The notes: generated by a model from the sequence alone, not told the origin. Shown: positions 51,201 through 64,000, counted from the stretch's first letter. The stretch is DNA of 64,000 nucleotides from Syncephalis plumigaleata (GCA_025201365.1 JAIXMF010000002.1:1612001-1676000); one strand, 5' to 3'. Program-made: numbers and translations.

Positions 51201-52637
51201 AAATCATTCTCCCATGATCTACGAATAAAGAATGCACCGCCATGTCGTAGAATATTACCTACAACGGGTAGATCGAGATTGTCACCCGCGGCAATATGTG
51301 GTAATGCCAATCCCAAACGGAAGAATACATAGGAAATGAGCAGGTAGTCCACATGTGATTTATGACATGGTAGAATGATAAGCGAGTGACCATTCTGCTG
51401 TGCCTTAATGGCATGACGTCGTAACTAGTATAGATAGTCGATTGAATGAATAATCTAGCAGTAATTGATCATTTATAGTAGTAGTTACCTCTAATAGCTC
51501 ACTCTCCTTGATATGGATGCCTTGATGGTAGAGACGTACAAGAATATTGCTCAAGTAAATGCAAATAATCTATACAATGATTAATACTCCATAGACGTGT
51601 AAGTAAGCTAGTGTACTCACCGAACAATACGTGGACTACTAAGATCGGCGAACATTTTATCGGCCATGTTACGTACTACAACCTCCAATTCTCGTTCGAG
51701 TCGTATCTCCCGTTCGACTGTTTTAGCCACCGATGGTTGTGCTTGCAATTGCATGGCTTGTTTACTCGATAGATACTTGATGGTGTCCCTTACTAAATGA
51801 TTATTAGATATGTATGTATGCACACACTACTACTACTATGAATTACTTACTTCGTTTGCTTTGTAGTACTTGTTTCTTAATATCCTTACAATAGTTACCA
51901 TGTAAGATACGTGCACCGATATAATCACTATAACTACGCCAACCCTATCCATTGTATTGGTTAATGGATATGTATATGTGTCACCATATTTACTTAATAC
52001 ACACCGAGCCCAAATAGAATGCCGTTGACTCGGAGGTAAGACGTATCATGAAATTCACGGGATTAGTCCTAAAATGGCCTAGATCTCTACCGCGACTATG
52101 TAGTTTGACGAGTAAGTAACAAGTAGATTATCATTTCCATTCTACTTACAGTATATTCTCTAGGAATTCCTCTTCATCTCCTGTTTTCTCGATAAACTCC
52201 TCTTTCATATCCAAATTGTCATGATGACGATGATGATGATGACGTGCTCCCAACGAGTCATGATGTGATAATGCCAGTGTAGATGGTCGTAGTATCACTT
52301 CACTTTGATAATGATTAAACTGACGTGCATCATTGGCACTCTCACCTTCAAGTCGAATATCCGACCCTAAAGTATTGGCACTAGTGTTTACTGCTTGAGT
52401 GGACACTTGTTCGTGTCCTGTTGACGTATCACGATGATCAGGCGATGCGGAATCCACTAAAGTATCGCGTGTCTCTTCAACATTATCCGATATGACCAAC
52501 TTCCACGCTTCCTCTGTATTGTTAGTCGGCGGACTATCCGTAGACGTGGAATATCCATTGGCTGCTGGTTGCTTAGCATCAGACTCATTCATTTGACGAT
52601 TCTCCGAGCTGAACGGATTACGCGGACGGTTCGACAT
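48276..52637 (-). CDS. plsB/GPAT-DHAPAT-family glycerolipid O-acyltransferase
   Basis: The family adds the first acyl chain to glycerol 3-phosphate (GPAT) or dihydroxyacetone phosphate (DHAPAT) on a membrane. The four acyltransferase blocks are in order: LPCHKSHVDYLLISYVFF (H-x4-D, near 51350), GGAFFIRRSWENDLMY (near 51220), FIEGTRSRTGK (near 51050) and VPMSIGYDR (near 50900). IAAGDNLDLPVVG between blocks I and II is typical of plsB and GNPAT. A 160-residue Ser/Asn/His-rich leader precedes it. The gene has many short exons. The C-terminus can stop at 48374 (ending DDNEHH) or, if one base is missing near 48381, run on to an acidic tail ending at 48276 (SESEEEESLKSKL). The latter looks more like coding sequence. 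Substrate choice between the two acceptors is not decided by sequence. Confidence 0.85.
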
Positions 52638-53126
52638 GATAACACGAGACGTATAGCAGTAGACTGTATGCGTATACGTATATATGCATATATAGTGAAC
52701 CAAACCTAGTTTCTCAACTAACTACGTTGTACGTGTGAGTGTGTGTGAGAGAGAGTGTGTGTGTGTACGTATGCTAGTGGCACCTGAACTATTCACGCTA
52801 AATACAACAAATGACGAGGGGAATAAAGTTAAAGGGTGGAAAAAGACCAAGTGAATGAACGAGTGAATGAATGAGTGACGGCGTTAATACAAATAATAGT
52901 AATAGTAAAATAATCATTTATGTATTTTCACATTAATAAAGAAATGCTTTATTAATCTGGATGGAACTGGAATGAACAGCTGACGTGTGTTTTACAGGCT
53001 AGCAATGCTTATTACACTCTTTTATAATGGTAGTCATCGCTCTTACAATACATGTTGTCACACGATCATATTGCATACTGCCAATGATCACACTCCCATA
53101 AATGAACGATATTACAAGCTAGATAG
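52638..53126. other. Acyltransferase promoter and spacer
   Basis: About 490 bases with a (GT/GA)n stretch at 52735-52765. A plus-strand open frame over 52987-53454 is antisense to the end of the site-2 protease gene and is not a gene of its own. No other feature. Confidence 0.45.
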
Positions 53127-55262
53127 TTATGAAAAATACGTAGCAGTAAAACTGCTAATAATTACAAGTATGAATAAAGCAGTGCATGACGTAATAATAC
53201 GTCGTGTCCATTTGATCGATGATACAGTTATTAGTGGCATTAACAGTTCGAGCACGTATTGTCCATCTAATCCGTATACGGGAGCTGCATTTAACAATCC
53301 TATACCAGCAGAGAATGCAGCAATATATCTACAATGTATATATCTTAGTAATGAGCATAGAAATCATTGGCAGCTACTATTGGATTACCTTAATGATAGT
53401 TTAGGCAATTCGGGTAAGTTTATTGGTAGCCAGTATAATCGAGGTTGCCAATAACCCACACGTAATTGATGATAGAGTTCAGCGGGTCTACCAATCCATA
53501 CGGTCATTGATTCGTGTGCTGCATTGTCATGATTATCATGATTGCTATGCTATTAAGCCATAATGGTGGTGTATAATATATTCGTAGTAAATGATCGTGT
53601 TTAGCATTCAGACGAGGATAAAAGCATACGTCATCTTTGCTAATACATGGCTGTTTATCATTACATGCAGTTGCCTGTGATAGTGCATTGATCACAGGTA
53701 CACATACATTCTATACAACGTAGAAAGTAATGAATTAGCCAAGGACTAATTAGTATTAATCACTTACAGTTGTATTGAATGATTCGGTAAAACACCAGTG
53801 TACACCATTACGTTTACTAGTCGCTTGTGTATTCCCTATAGCTTGACAGCAATCCTTGGGTTCTAACAAAATAATGAGCTACTGACTGGATAATACTATT
53901 TGCTAATTACCTTGTTGCCACGTATTATTCCTCCAACAATAGCCAAATGATTGTGTAGTCACATCAAGCGATGCTAAATAATTAGACCAGTCATCAATGC
54001 CACTGGCTAATGCATTTGATCTACTCGTGTAATACGTGATCCCACTGGTATAATTGCGATAATGGCGATGTCTATTATTGATGTCTATTATTACTACAAC
54101 GAATACATGTATTTGTATATACTCGTTATTAACTTACCGTGGCTATATTTGTAATAATTACACCAGAATCGATTCTATTCCATCCAAGCCAAGACCATGG
54201 TATGTCCAATAGTCCTGATGCTAATAGCAACATGATCATGGCAACCAGTACTATGTTATGCCATACGCCGGCCAGCATGATACGTAATTGTTTACGTATG
54301 GATACTTGTGTCAACACATGACTATCCACTTTAACATAGGCACCAGGATAGATAAACCAGAAGAACATGCCTACTCGTTGAATGGGTACATGAGCACTAA
54401 TCACCATTGTTAGTGGTATACATCTTGCATATCAGTGTAATCAGTGTGATTGACTTACTGTATGGCTGACATAGCATGACCCATTTCATGCCATAGTGTG
54501 GCTATACAAATGGCCATCAATTGAAGTGGTACATGACTCCAAGGTAAGTTGAATCCCGGTAGCTAATCATTATTATTATATTATCATTAATCATATATAT
54601 AGGATAGAGTAGTTATGTAATTACCGCTGTTACTAATAAGACCGTTGAACCAGCATGATGATCTGCTGCATTGTTCGAATAATAGCAATAATGGTAAATA
54701 CGGCTTATTAACTGGATTGCCATTAGTAGACCGGCCATTACTGCTACAGGCATTAATAGTCCACCCCATAATATACCCATATCAAACCAATAGGACCATA
54801 GTAATGTACATCTAGCAACATCATCAGTATCATCACTATTACGATGATGACGATGATCTAATGGTTGAATCCAACGATATAGAAACTTGAATTGTCTAGT
54901 GGTCTCCCATTGAATTCGACACCAAGTCACACTTAAAGTGGATGAATATCGTTGTGTCGATTCAAGTTCACGTAAATCGGGGGCAGTATCTCGAGTATCA
55001 CATTCCAATGATGGTAACAGCTCAATTGCCGTATCAGCTTCTTCATTAGTATCATTGAATTCGCCTTGTACTTCATTCTAGCAATATTGATACTAGTCAT
55101 ATACAATACTACACTATTCCTCATTACTAGCTAACTTACATTGGAATACGTCCAGTGATATTCACCTATCCAACGAGGAAACCATAATATGCGTAGTATT
55201 AAATGAGTCACAAGCCATACAAGGATAAAACAACCAAGCCATACAGCAAGGTGTACACTCAT
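53127..55262 (-). CDS. MBTPS2: Site-2 protease (intramembrane zinc metalloprotease, M50)
   Basis: S2P cleaves membrane-bound transcription factors such as SREBP or ATF6 within the membrane. The start at 55262 gives a first membrane span (HLAVWLGCFILVWLVTHLIL). A luminal loop and a second hydrophobic region follow. The zinc site HEMGH sits in CIATLWHEMGHAMSAI near 54480. After it come FFWFIYPGAYVKV, a further span AGVWHNIVLVAMIMLLLASG and a cysteine-rich luminal insert with CWRNNTWQQEPKDCC. The second metal-site block is GLLNAAPVYGLDGQYV (LDG, near 53300). The end is hydrophobic. One base is lost near 53543, and the last intron (about 53384-53302) does not keep frame as read, so the exact junction is unresolved. 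Confidence 0.85.
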
Positions 55263-55689
55263 ACTGCGTCAATGTTACAGTCAATAACGAATGAATAATA
55301 AAGTAGAGTGGAATCGATGACAATTCACAAATACGCACTCATGTTGCTGATAGTTTTTCTATAAAACTGTGAACTTGTCCTATTGTTTTGTTTACATCAT
55401 TCTTCCTCTCACTCACTCTTACTTGCTTGCTTACCTTCTTTTTCCTCTTTCGCTTCTCCACAACAACACTCGTTTCTATAAACGCGTCAATCGTTCTCTT
55501 TCTTTCTTTCCTCTCCCTGTTCCTCTTCTCCAGGATCTATCTATGTAATACAGGGTAGATCCGGACAATTACTCGTTGATTATATTCACTGTCTACTAAA
55601 AAGTAAGTAGGCAACCAAGTTTATTGTAGATCTGTTTTGATTAACTACCATATTATTCGATCAGATCAAGGAATAAACAGTAAACGAAC
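55263..55689. other. Divergent promoter of site-2 protease and Nup98-96
   Basis: Roughly 430 bases, strongly pyrimidine-rich on the plus strand (55395-55530: CTTTCTTTC and TCCTC runs). The last part may contain a leader intron (GTAAGTAGG at 55602). No gene. Confidence 0.4.
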
Positions 55690-58600
55690 ATGTTTGGAAG
55701 TTCATTCGGCAGTGGCGGTGGCGGTGGTGGTTTTGGTCAACAAAATCGACCACAAGGCGGTAACATCTTTGGCGGAGGTGCAGGCGGTCAAAGTACTGGT
55801 TTCGGTCAAGCAAATACTGGTGCCACTGGTGGTGGTTTCGGTGGTGGCAACACATTTGGCGCTGGTGGTGGTGCCGGTACTGGTGGTACATTTGGACAAG
55901 CCAATACTGGTGCCGGTGGTACTGGTGCTGGTGGTGCATTTGGTCAATCAGGTAAGTAATATACAATATGCATATATATATATCGGAATAGTATGCTGAT
56001 ATTGTTTAAAGGATCTGGATTTGGATCTGGTTCAGGATTTGGTCAATCCAGTGGATTTGGCGCCACTCAGAATACGGGTAGTAATGTATTTGGTAAGTAA
56101 TCTAATAATCATTGCTCATATTGATATTGATACTATATGCAATTAGGTGGAGGCACTAGTAATACAACAGGTGGCGGATTCGGTTTCGGCGGTGCTACCA
56201 ATACTGGTACAGGATTCGGCTCTAATACCGCTGGCCAATCCACTACTGGATCTAGCGGTTTATTCGGCCAACGTACAGGAGGTGGTGTATTTGGAGCTGC
56301 CACGTCACAACCCGCTACTACAGGTGGTATGTTTGGCTCTAGTGGCACGACTAGCAATGTGTTTGGTGGTAAGTAGTTATTCATCCATTTTATTCAACTA
56401 TTAGCATACTAAATAATTGCTATAGGCAATACTGGAGGATTCTCTGGTGACAGCAGTGCCAATATACCAGTTAATGGTACAGCTCAAACACCATTCGTTG
56501 TTTATCAAGAAAAAGACAATCAAAACAATTTGCAACTATTTCAATCTATAACGGCAATGCCCGCCTATCGTAACTGGTCATTTGAAGTAAGTCATTGCCC
56601 ATATATACATATGTATATATAGTAATACTAATAATATACTATACTACGCTATTAGGAATTACGTATGCAAGACTATCAACAAGGACGCAAGAGCAGTAGT
56701 GGTGGCATGTTTGGTCAATCAACTGGATTTGGCCAGACTAGCACTGGTACCACAGGTGGATTCGGATCTAGTTCGGGATTCGGACAAACCAATACTGCTA
56801 CTGGTGCTACTGGTGGTGCTGGTGCTGGTCTATTCGGTGCTAGTACAACCGGTCAATCTACAGGATTTGGACAGAATACCGGTCTCAATACAAGTAGTAC
56901 ATTTGGTGGTGGTAACGCATTTGGAGGTAAGATTATTCATTCATTAACGTATAATCTTATTAATACAACTATATAGCAGGAGGTGGATTTGGCAATACTG
57001 GTGCTACTAATACCGGTACTGCTGGTGGATTCGGTGCTACTGGTACCACTGGTGGCGGTTTTGGTAATACTGGTGCTGCTACTGGTGGTGGATTCGGCGC
57101 TACTGGTGCTACTGGCGGTGGATTTGGCACTGCTGGTGGATTTGGTCAGCAACAAAAGCCAGGTGGTCTAGGATTTGGTAAGTGACAATGATTACTTCTT
57201 AGTAGTAGTAATAGTAGTAATAGTATAACTCATGGTATGGTTTATTTAGGTGGTACATCTACAGCTACTACAGGTTTTGGCACACCTGCTGCCACTGGAT
57301 TCGGTACAGGAGCACAAGGAACCACTGGATTTGGTGGATTCGGTAATACGGCCACATCACAACCAGCCACTGGATTTGGTGCTACTGCAGCAACGGGCGG
57401 CTTTGGAGGTAAGCATAACAGTAGAAAATAAGTAAATAAACAAATACGCTAACGTGTGTGTATAGCTACAAGTCAGCCTGCCACTGGTGGATTTGGTTTT
57501 GGTGCACAAACAAAACCAGCAACAGGTGGATTCGGCTTTGGCGCCACGAATACAAGTCAGCCAGCAACAGGATTCGGTGCCGGTGCTGCTACACCTAAAC
57601 CATTAGGATTTGGCGCTGCACCCACTACTGGTGCTACAGGAGGATTATTTGGTAAGCACTACTTTATATATTATATATTAATATTAATAACTAATTGTAA
57701 TGTTATTATAGGTAACACTGCTGGTACAACAGCAGCCGGTGCTGGTGGTCTATTCGGCAATACGGCCACACCTGCCACTAGTCAGCCTGCATTAGGTGGT
57801 GGTTTGTTCGGTAATGCGCAGCCGCACCTGCCACCAGTCAGCCGGCATTAGGCGGTGGTCTATTTGGCAATACGGCAGCCACCTCAACTGCAGCACCCGC
57901 ATTAGGTGGCAGTCTATTCGGTGCAGCTAAACCAGCGGGCACACTAGGCACTGGTCTATTTGGTGGTGCTGGTGCTGCTACCACACAACCAACCACTGGA
58001 TTTGGTGCTGGTACATTAGGTGGTGGTGGTCTATTCGGTGGTGCCGGTACTACTGCTACCGCTCAGCCCACTTTAGGATTCGGTAATACACTAGGTGGTG
58101 TTGGTGGATTTGGTGCCGCTAATGCAGCAGGTGCCGGTGCCGCTCCTGTATTATCAGCCACCATTGATAAAGTGCCCTACGGTAACAATCCGCTATTTGC
58201 ATCAGCTATGGCAGCACCCGTAAGTGCTAGTGCAAATAAGCCTGCAACTGCCAATGCAACCACTGCAACAACTGCATCAAACGCAGGTGCGACCGCTTCC
58301 TCTAGTCTATCCGACTATCTACCTAAACCACCTACTCAAAAACGAGCCGATATTCCCGTCTACTTGACAACGCCTCGTGCCACGGCTAAACTGAGACTAC
58401 GTGGCTTCGCAGGATCCACCTCGGCCGCATCCTCATATTATCCCAGTTCGCGTTTGTTACATTTAGATTATAATCCACCATCTCAACTTGGCACGAGTCA
58501 ATTAGGTAAATCGGCAGTGTTACCTAGCAAGTTCAACAGTCATTTGCACCAAGATCCAGTGTGAAGCAACTAGTCATTGATCCTAATGACATTCTTTATC

Positions 58601-61600
58601 CAGCAACACCGGCTCAATCTAATACCTCGACTACGCACCGCAAAAACGACCGTCAATAATGCGAACAACTCTATTCTTACAGAGAGTACACTCGGCGGTA
58701 ATACTGGTAGATTAGCAGCAGCTACCACTAGTGCAACCAGCAGCAACGCACCAACGACTAGTCAAGATAAACTGGTCGATGATAAGGACGAGGGCAACTA
58801 CTGGATGTATCCATCGTATGACGTATTACGTACATGGACGCAAGCACAATTGAAATCGGTAGAAGAATTTGAAGTAGGCCGTACCGGATATGGCAAGGTA
58901 CGCTTCCGTAAACCGGTCGATCTCACGGTATTCGGTTCATTGAGTGCCATCGCTGGACATGTGGTTATATTCGATCGACGCATGTGTACCGTGTATCCAG
59001 ATGAAGCGACCAAGCATGAAATGGGCAAAGGTCTGAATGTACCCGCACAGATCACCTTAGAGCGTTGTTGGGTATTCGATAGAGCAACACGTCGTCCCAT
59101 TGTTGACCCGTCTAATCCACGCTACCAGCAACACTTGAAACGATTGAAGCAAGCACCAGACACGGAATTCATTGAATTTGATGCCGAGACCGGTGTATGG
59201 GTATTCCGAGTAGAGCATTTCAGTCGATACGGTCTACAGGATGATGAAGATGATGAAGATGCAGGTATGGATGATTACCATTTAAATAGCGACAATAAGA
59301 AGAAGCAGAATCATGCTCGTATGGAACAAGAAATGCAATCTATAGTGGCACGAAAGGCAGCCATTGACATCGATGAGCGTAAGCATGAAGGACAACCATG
59401 GTCGGTAAAGGAGAACATGACCACTACTACTACTACTACTACTACACCAATCACTCCTAATCGTGGTTATGGCGCAACACCACAACGACGTGTTACATTC
59501 TCACAACCATTGACTAGCGAGAAGAATATAACAGATGAAGCGATTATTGATATTGATACTAGTAGCAATAGTAGTAGTAGTATTCATCATAGTGATGAGG
59601 ATCGTCAACAACAAGATGATGATATGGATATACCACCACCCACTCAGTCATTATCACTAGCAATCAATAATAGTGGTGATCAATTAAAGCAATCCACTGC
59701 TACTACTACTACTAGTAATGACCCAGGTCAATCTAGTTTTATGGATGCTACATTGGATACGTATCGACTCAAATCCATTAAGGTGCCATTTGAGATATCA
59801 TCAGATGAAGAAGAGGATGAAGGAGATGAATCATCAAAGGATATGGATGAAGAAGATGAAGTGGAAGAAGATGAAGATGAAGATGCTATAATGTCATCCT
59901 CCTCTACATCATCTATGAATATGTCATCCTCTTCTTCTGCATCATCATCGTCATCTGCAAGTACATCGAGTACATTTAAACAATCATCGCCATCACAATT
60001 GATTACTACAAAGAAGGGAGAATCTAACCAGTATGATCAACATCATTATACAACAAAGTTTACGGGTAGTGAGCATACTCGTCGATCACAAGCCATGCGT
60101 AATTCATTATTCGCTACAGCACCATCTCGATCAGATGAAGCGACTACATTGGATTTCACGAAGAAACCATTGTTTAAACAGCCTGCCTCTATGACGAATG
60201 TTCATACTACTAGTACTGCACTGGCACCACTACCACTACTACTACTACTACTACAAGTAAACTAGCACCTATGATGAAACGTAGCATCATACCAGGTCCA
60301 CATGATCTAACACAGAGTTATGCCTGGTCACGACAGGTGAGCGAAGGAACAGCTTAACTAGTTAACTAACGAGTATAGTTACTGTTATGGCTGTTATCGG
60401 ATGAGTGATGATGGTGATTACAAATATCATGAATATAATAAATAACCGTTTCTGTTTTTTTAATTTATTTATTAGACGCGTACCAATTTCCAACAATCTA
60501 CATGTGCACCATCATCCGGACCATCTACGCGTAAATACGCTCGTGTTCGTTATGATAAATCAATGACATTTGCTCGTACGGATTGTCTCGTCGATGCCGG
60601 TCTCAGTATGGGTCGATCATTTAGAGTGGGATGGGGACCTGGTGGTTTACTCGTACATGCAGGTCGATTAGTGTCATCACTAGAAAGGTAATCTATATAT
60701 ATATATATATACACGTTTATCTATGTTATGTCGTATGTTAATGATGATATCTTGTCATTTATTTATTAGTAATCAACATGAAAAGAAAGTGGATAAAGAT
60801 AGAAATGTTGATACTCCTGGTGTCATTCAATTGGAGTATGTACCATTAGTAACAAATGATAAGGTAACTATTGCTTGTATATGTATATATATATACTAGT
60901 ATCAATTTATATAATACATTACACTTAGGCATTGGAACAAAAACGACACCGACTTACCTTGGATATTCAACGACAACACACTCGAATTAGCATTGATGAA
61001 CATGGATGTCCAATGGCGTATTTAGAGAAGGATCTGTTATTCGAAGTGTTCACCAAGCATATTCGACATGCTGCTACTGGATTGGATACATCGGTCATTA
61101 CTAAGCAAGAGCAGCTTATATGGACACTCGGTCAAGTGCTATTTGATCCTATTGAATTGGGTGCTCATTTCAACGATGATAATGAGAAGGATAACGATGA
61201 TGATCCCAATGATGGTGGCAATAGTAAGCCGCAATACCAAAATCGTATCTATCAGCTTAAACGTAAGAGGGCGCTCATCAGTTGGTTGGAAACAGCGGTG
61301 GAATCAACCACGCTTGCTCATGTTCAGCGTCATCTCATTGAGAGCAATGATACTGGTGCGATATTTGCCTTTCTAACGGGTCTACAAGTTGAGAAGGCAT
61401 GCGAGCTTGCCGTGCAACAGCGTGATTATCGACTGGCTACTCTATTACCACAACTGGGTGGTGATGCTGATTTCCGTGCTGATATGGATGAACAACTACG
61501 ACGATGGCGTGACTATGATTTCGAAGTGAAGATGTCACTCGATCATCGACGTATCTACGAGTTGTTACGCGGTAATGTAGGCATATCGGCCGTAACATCT

Positions 61601-63216
61601 GATACAGATCCTTCTTCTTCTACATCAGTACTACATACACCGGCCATTACTAGCACCAGCAATACTACGAATGTTACCCGATCAGTATTACGTCGTGCAC
61701 CACCTCTTAATATTGTAGAGGGATTGGATTGGCGACGTGTTTTCGGTATGCATCTCCTCTATGACATCTATGCTGATATGCCTATTGTGGATGCCATTGC
61801 TCGTTACGACGCTGCCTGTACTGGGCAACACAATCAGCATGATAAGCAATCGGATATCACCATTGATAGGACGAGTGTGTTCTACGTGGCTGAACCACTA
61901 CCATGGTATCAATCCGTGAGTAGCATAGCTCATCAACGAGGACCGCTTACTGCATCGCAAAAGGATATTCTCTATCATTTATTAAAGATCTACGTGGATC
62001 CAGCGTATGCTCTTGAAGATGCCCTCCTACCCACTAGCTATTCACCTGCCATGGCTGATTATCGTTTATCATGGCAGTTGCACTGTGTACTCACACATGT
62101 ACACGAACTACGCGATTTCGCTGATCGACACGATGACGGCATCAGTCTTACCGCCAATCAATTGTGTCAAAGTTTAGCTTTACAATTGGAACAACTTGAT
62201 CTATGGGAGTGGTCGATCTACGTGTTATTATTCATTACTGAGGATAACAGTCGAGCCAAGGCAATCTACGATATGCTCACTCGTCATGTTACACTTGCCG
62301 TGAATTGTTCAAATACCGTACCATTATCGCAACAAGAACAATTTGTCGTGGATCAACTAGGTGTCCCTAAAGCATGGGTGTATCGAGCCAAGGTAATTTA
62401 TATCTAGTTTGTTATATAGACTAGTGTTAATACTATTTATCTATTTATTTATATGCATATAGGCATTATTGGCCAAGCAACAGCATGATCATTTAGCCGA
62501 GGTCAATTGTTGGATTGAAGCGAATGAACATCGACTAGCTCATCAATTGGCAATACAACACTTGGCACCAGACTATATTATTCAAGGCAAGTTATACACT
62601 ATTAAGATGAATGAATAACGAACTAACTAACCTATACTCGTTTAGGTGATCATACTGAATTACAAGAACTATTGTCACGTATGGATCAGGAACAGATTGA
62701 GAACTGGGCCCAAGGAGGAGGAGTAAGTAGATTATATATATCAATCTATTAGTGATATGACTATAGCGTATTAATATAATTCAAGTTGTACATGACCTAT
62801 ATGAATGAAATCTACGAGATGCCTAAACTATTAGTGGCACTACGCAATAGTAATGGCGACAATAATGGTGACTTGACCACAATGGATATTGACGTGGAAC
62901 GAGTGCGTCATCGTTTAACGATCTTACTACAAGAGTTGACACAATTACCAAAGACTACACGTGAATTGAATGTAGCCATTACTGAGATGATATCACGAAT
63001 ATCTGGATTCATTCAACGTTTACCAGTAAGTAATAACACAATAATGAAGTAATAGTAACAATCATGTAATAATATATCTATTAGATGGACGATACAAATA
63101 TACTAGCTACTCATTTGTTACCTGAAGATCAACGTCTACTACAATTACAACTGCTTAGCAATGACTATTTCGCTGATCTTACTGATCAAACAATGGAACA
63201 AGCAATGGTCATGTAA
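55690..63216 (+). CDS. NUP98: Nup98-Nup96 nucleoporin precursor (Nup145 type)
   Basis: One gene encodes a self-cleaving precursor: N-terminal Nup98 (FG barrier, mRNA export) and C-terminal Nup96 (Y-complex scaffold). FG and GLFG repeats fill 55690-58170. They are interrupted by a GLEBS motif for Rae1/Gle2 at 56520-56690 (FQSITAMPAYRNWSF then EELRMQDYQQGRK). The autoproteolytic domain follows at 58800-59245 (YPSYDVLRTW, EFEVGRTGYGKVRF, WVFRVEHFSRYGL); cleavage would fall between F and S of HFS. An acidic Ser-rich linker leads to the Nup96 helical region from 60940 (LWTLGQVLFDPIE type block near 61130). Final exon ends ADLTDQTMEQAMVM. One-base losses of frame occur near 57818 and 58540, the latter compensated about 90 bases on. 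Confidence 0.93.
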
Positions 63217-63333
63217 TCAATATCAATCAATATCAATAAACTACTATTAGTAATAACAATTTATAGCTATTTAGTTATATAATATAATGTAATATATATA
63301 TATATATACGAAGTAATGAATAATCAATCATTA

Positions 63334-64000
63334 TTATGAAGGTGATGAACTAAGTGTAGTTGTAGTGATGGTAGTTGTATTCACTCCACTACTACTAGCT
63401 TTAATGGTGTGTACGGCCATTGTACGCTTACGACGTAGACCTGAACGTAATCCACGAATAGCATCATCAAAGTCACCTTGTGCTAATGTTGATGCGGTAA
63501 GATTAGCATTAGCAGAGGATGTGTCACCATTCATTGCTGCAGTCTTATGTGCCGCTGCCGATGGACGCTATTACAACAGTAACTATTAGTATATGATGTC
63601 AAATAGATAAATAATAGAGTAATCATTACCATTGGATGTTGTTTAGATACAAGAGCCGTGGCCATTTTCTGTTGTTCCAATTCATTCTCTTTTTGTGCTT
63701 TCTATTATGGATTATTAGTAACTAGTGGCTTCTTTCTGCTCTTTACTTACCGCTAATGCTGATGAGAATGATACGATAATAGAGAAAAAGTCTTCCGGTT
63801 GAGTGGCTGGATCCTCACCAAAGTAAACCATCAATTCTTGTATTTCTTGCCCCAATCGTGATGCTAATTCCTGTAAACTGCTCACAGTAGAATCGGCTCG
63901 TTTAACAAAGTTCTACATAAATATACAAACTTGTTAGTGTGATAGATATACATGTCATCGATGACACTCTACTCACATTCATAACAATAAGGAAACGATC
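63334..64000 (-). CDS. Formin, C-terminal end (partial, continues beyond the window)
   Basis: Exons on the minus strand: up to 63977 (partial), 63912-63751, 63701-63630, 63567-63334. The sequence DRFLIVMN, FVKRADSTVSSLQELASRLG and YFGEDPATQPEDFF is the end of an FH2 domain, which nucleates and rides on growing actin filaments. After a coiled helix (KENELEQQKMATALV) comes GDFDDAIRGLRSGLRRKR, which fits a diaphanous autoregulatory (DAD) motif: a short amphipathic helix followed by a basic patch. A Ser/Thr tail ends the protein. A Diaphanous-related, Rho-controlled formin such as fungal Bni1/SepA is thus likely; the GTPase-binding N-terminus lies outside the window. Confidence 0.82.

Noticed and set aside
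52987-53454. Plus-strand open frame of 155 codons downstream of the acyltransferase start
   Set aside because: It is antisense to the last exons of the site-2 protease, whose LDG block (GLLNAAPVYGLDGQYV) is read from the minus strand over the same bases.
1-64000. tRNA, rRNA, retroelement or DNA transposon copies
   Set aside because: I looked for reverse transcriptase, integrase and transposase motifs, long terminal repeats and tRNA-like A and B boxes and saw none I could support by eye. Short or decayed copies could be missed.

Overview
The window is nuclear DNA of a eukaryote with a compact, intron-dense genome. Introns are 40-110 bases, almost all start GTAAG or GTANG and end TAG or CAG, and neighbouring genes are often only 100-500 bases apart. 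Gene content points to a fungus: a single-domain mRNA guanylyltransferase of the fungal kind, Csf1, a UPF0652/DUF2009 protein, a CSL transcription factor, a Nup98-Nup96 precursor and a formin. Several genes are unusual for Dikarya (class I aldolase, gamma-SNAP, plsB-type acyltransferase, a Crinkler). I therefore infer an early-diverging lineage (zoopagomycete, mucoromycete or chytrid grade). I cannot name the species.

Layout. 0-1.4 kb: secreted kinase-fold protein. 2.0-3.6 kb: gamma-SNAP. 3.8-6.2 kb (minus): DENND11/LCHN-like protein. 6.5-9.1 kb: G-patch protein of the GPATCH1 family. 9.2-11.8 kb (minus): UPF0652 protein. 12.1-13.1 kb: an array of 78-base coding repeats. 13.6-17.0 kb (minus): a whole Crinkler-type protein. 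18.9-20.6 kb: mRNA capping enzyme. 20.9-33.4 kb: Csf1/BLTP1 bridge-like lipid transfer protein. 33.6-34.7 kb (minus): class I fructose-bisphosphate aldolase. 35.8-37.1 kb: a second secreted kinase-fold protein. 39.4-42.4 kb: CSL factor. 42.4-45.5 kb: short, weakly defined genes for small secreted or cysteine-bearing proteins. 45.8-48.1 kb: coiled-coil protein. 48.3-52.6 kb (minus): glycerolipid acyltransferase. 53.1-55.3 kb (minus): site-2 protease. 55.7-63.2 kb: Nup98-Nup96. 63.3-64.0 kb (minus): C-terminal end of a formin.

The housekeeping genes cover membrane traffic and lipid supply (gamma-SNAP, DENN protein, Csf1, acyltransferase, site-2 protease), nuclear and RNA functions (capping, G-patch, Nup98-96, CSL) and glycolysis. 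They show no operon-like logic. The lineage-specific material (kinase-fold secreted proteins, repeat protein, Crinkler, small secreted proteins) sits in separate islands at about 0-1.4, 12-18, 35.8-37 and 42.4-45.5 kb.

A technical point affects many calls. At least fifteen places in conserved genes show a clean one-base loss of frame, most of them in or beside a short G run on the sense strand. Other genes (gamma-SNAP, DENND11, GPATCH1, capping enzyme, aldolase, Crinkler, first kinase-fold gene) splice into perfect frames. I read this mainly as consensus error, so the affected genes are called as genes, not pseudogenes.
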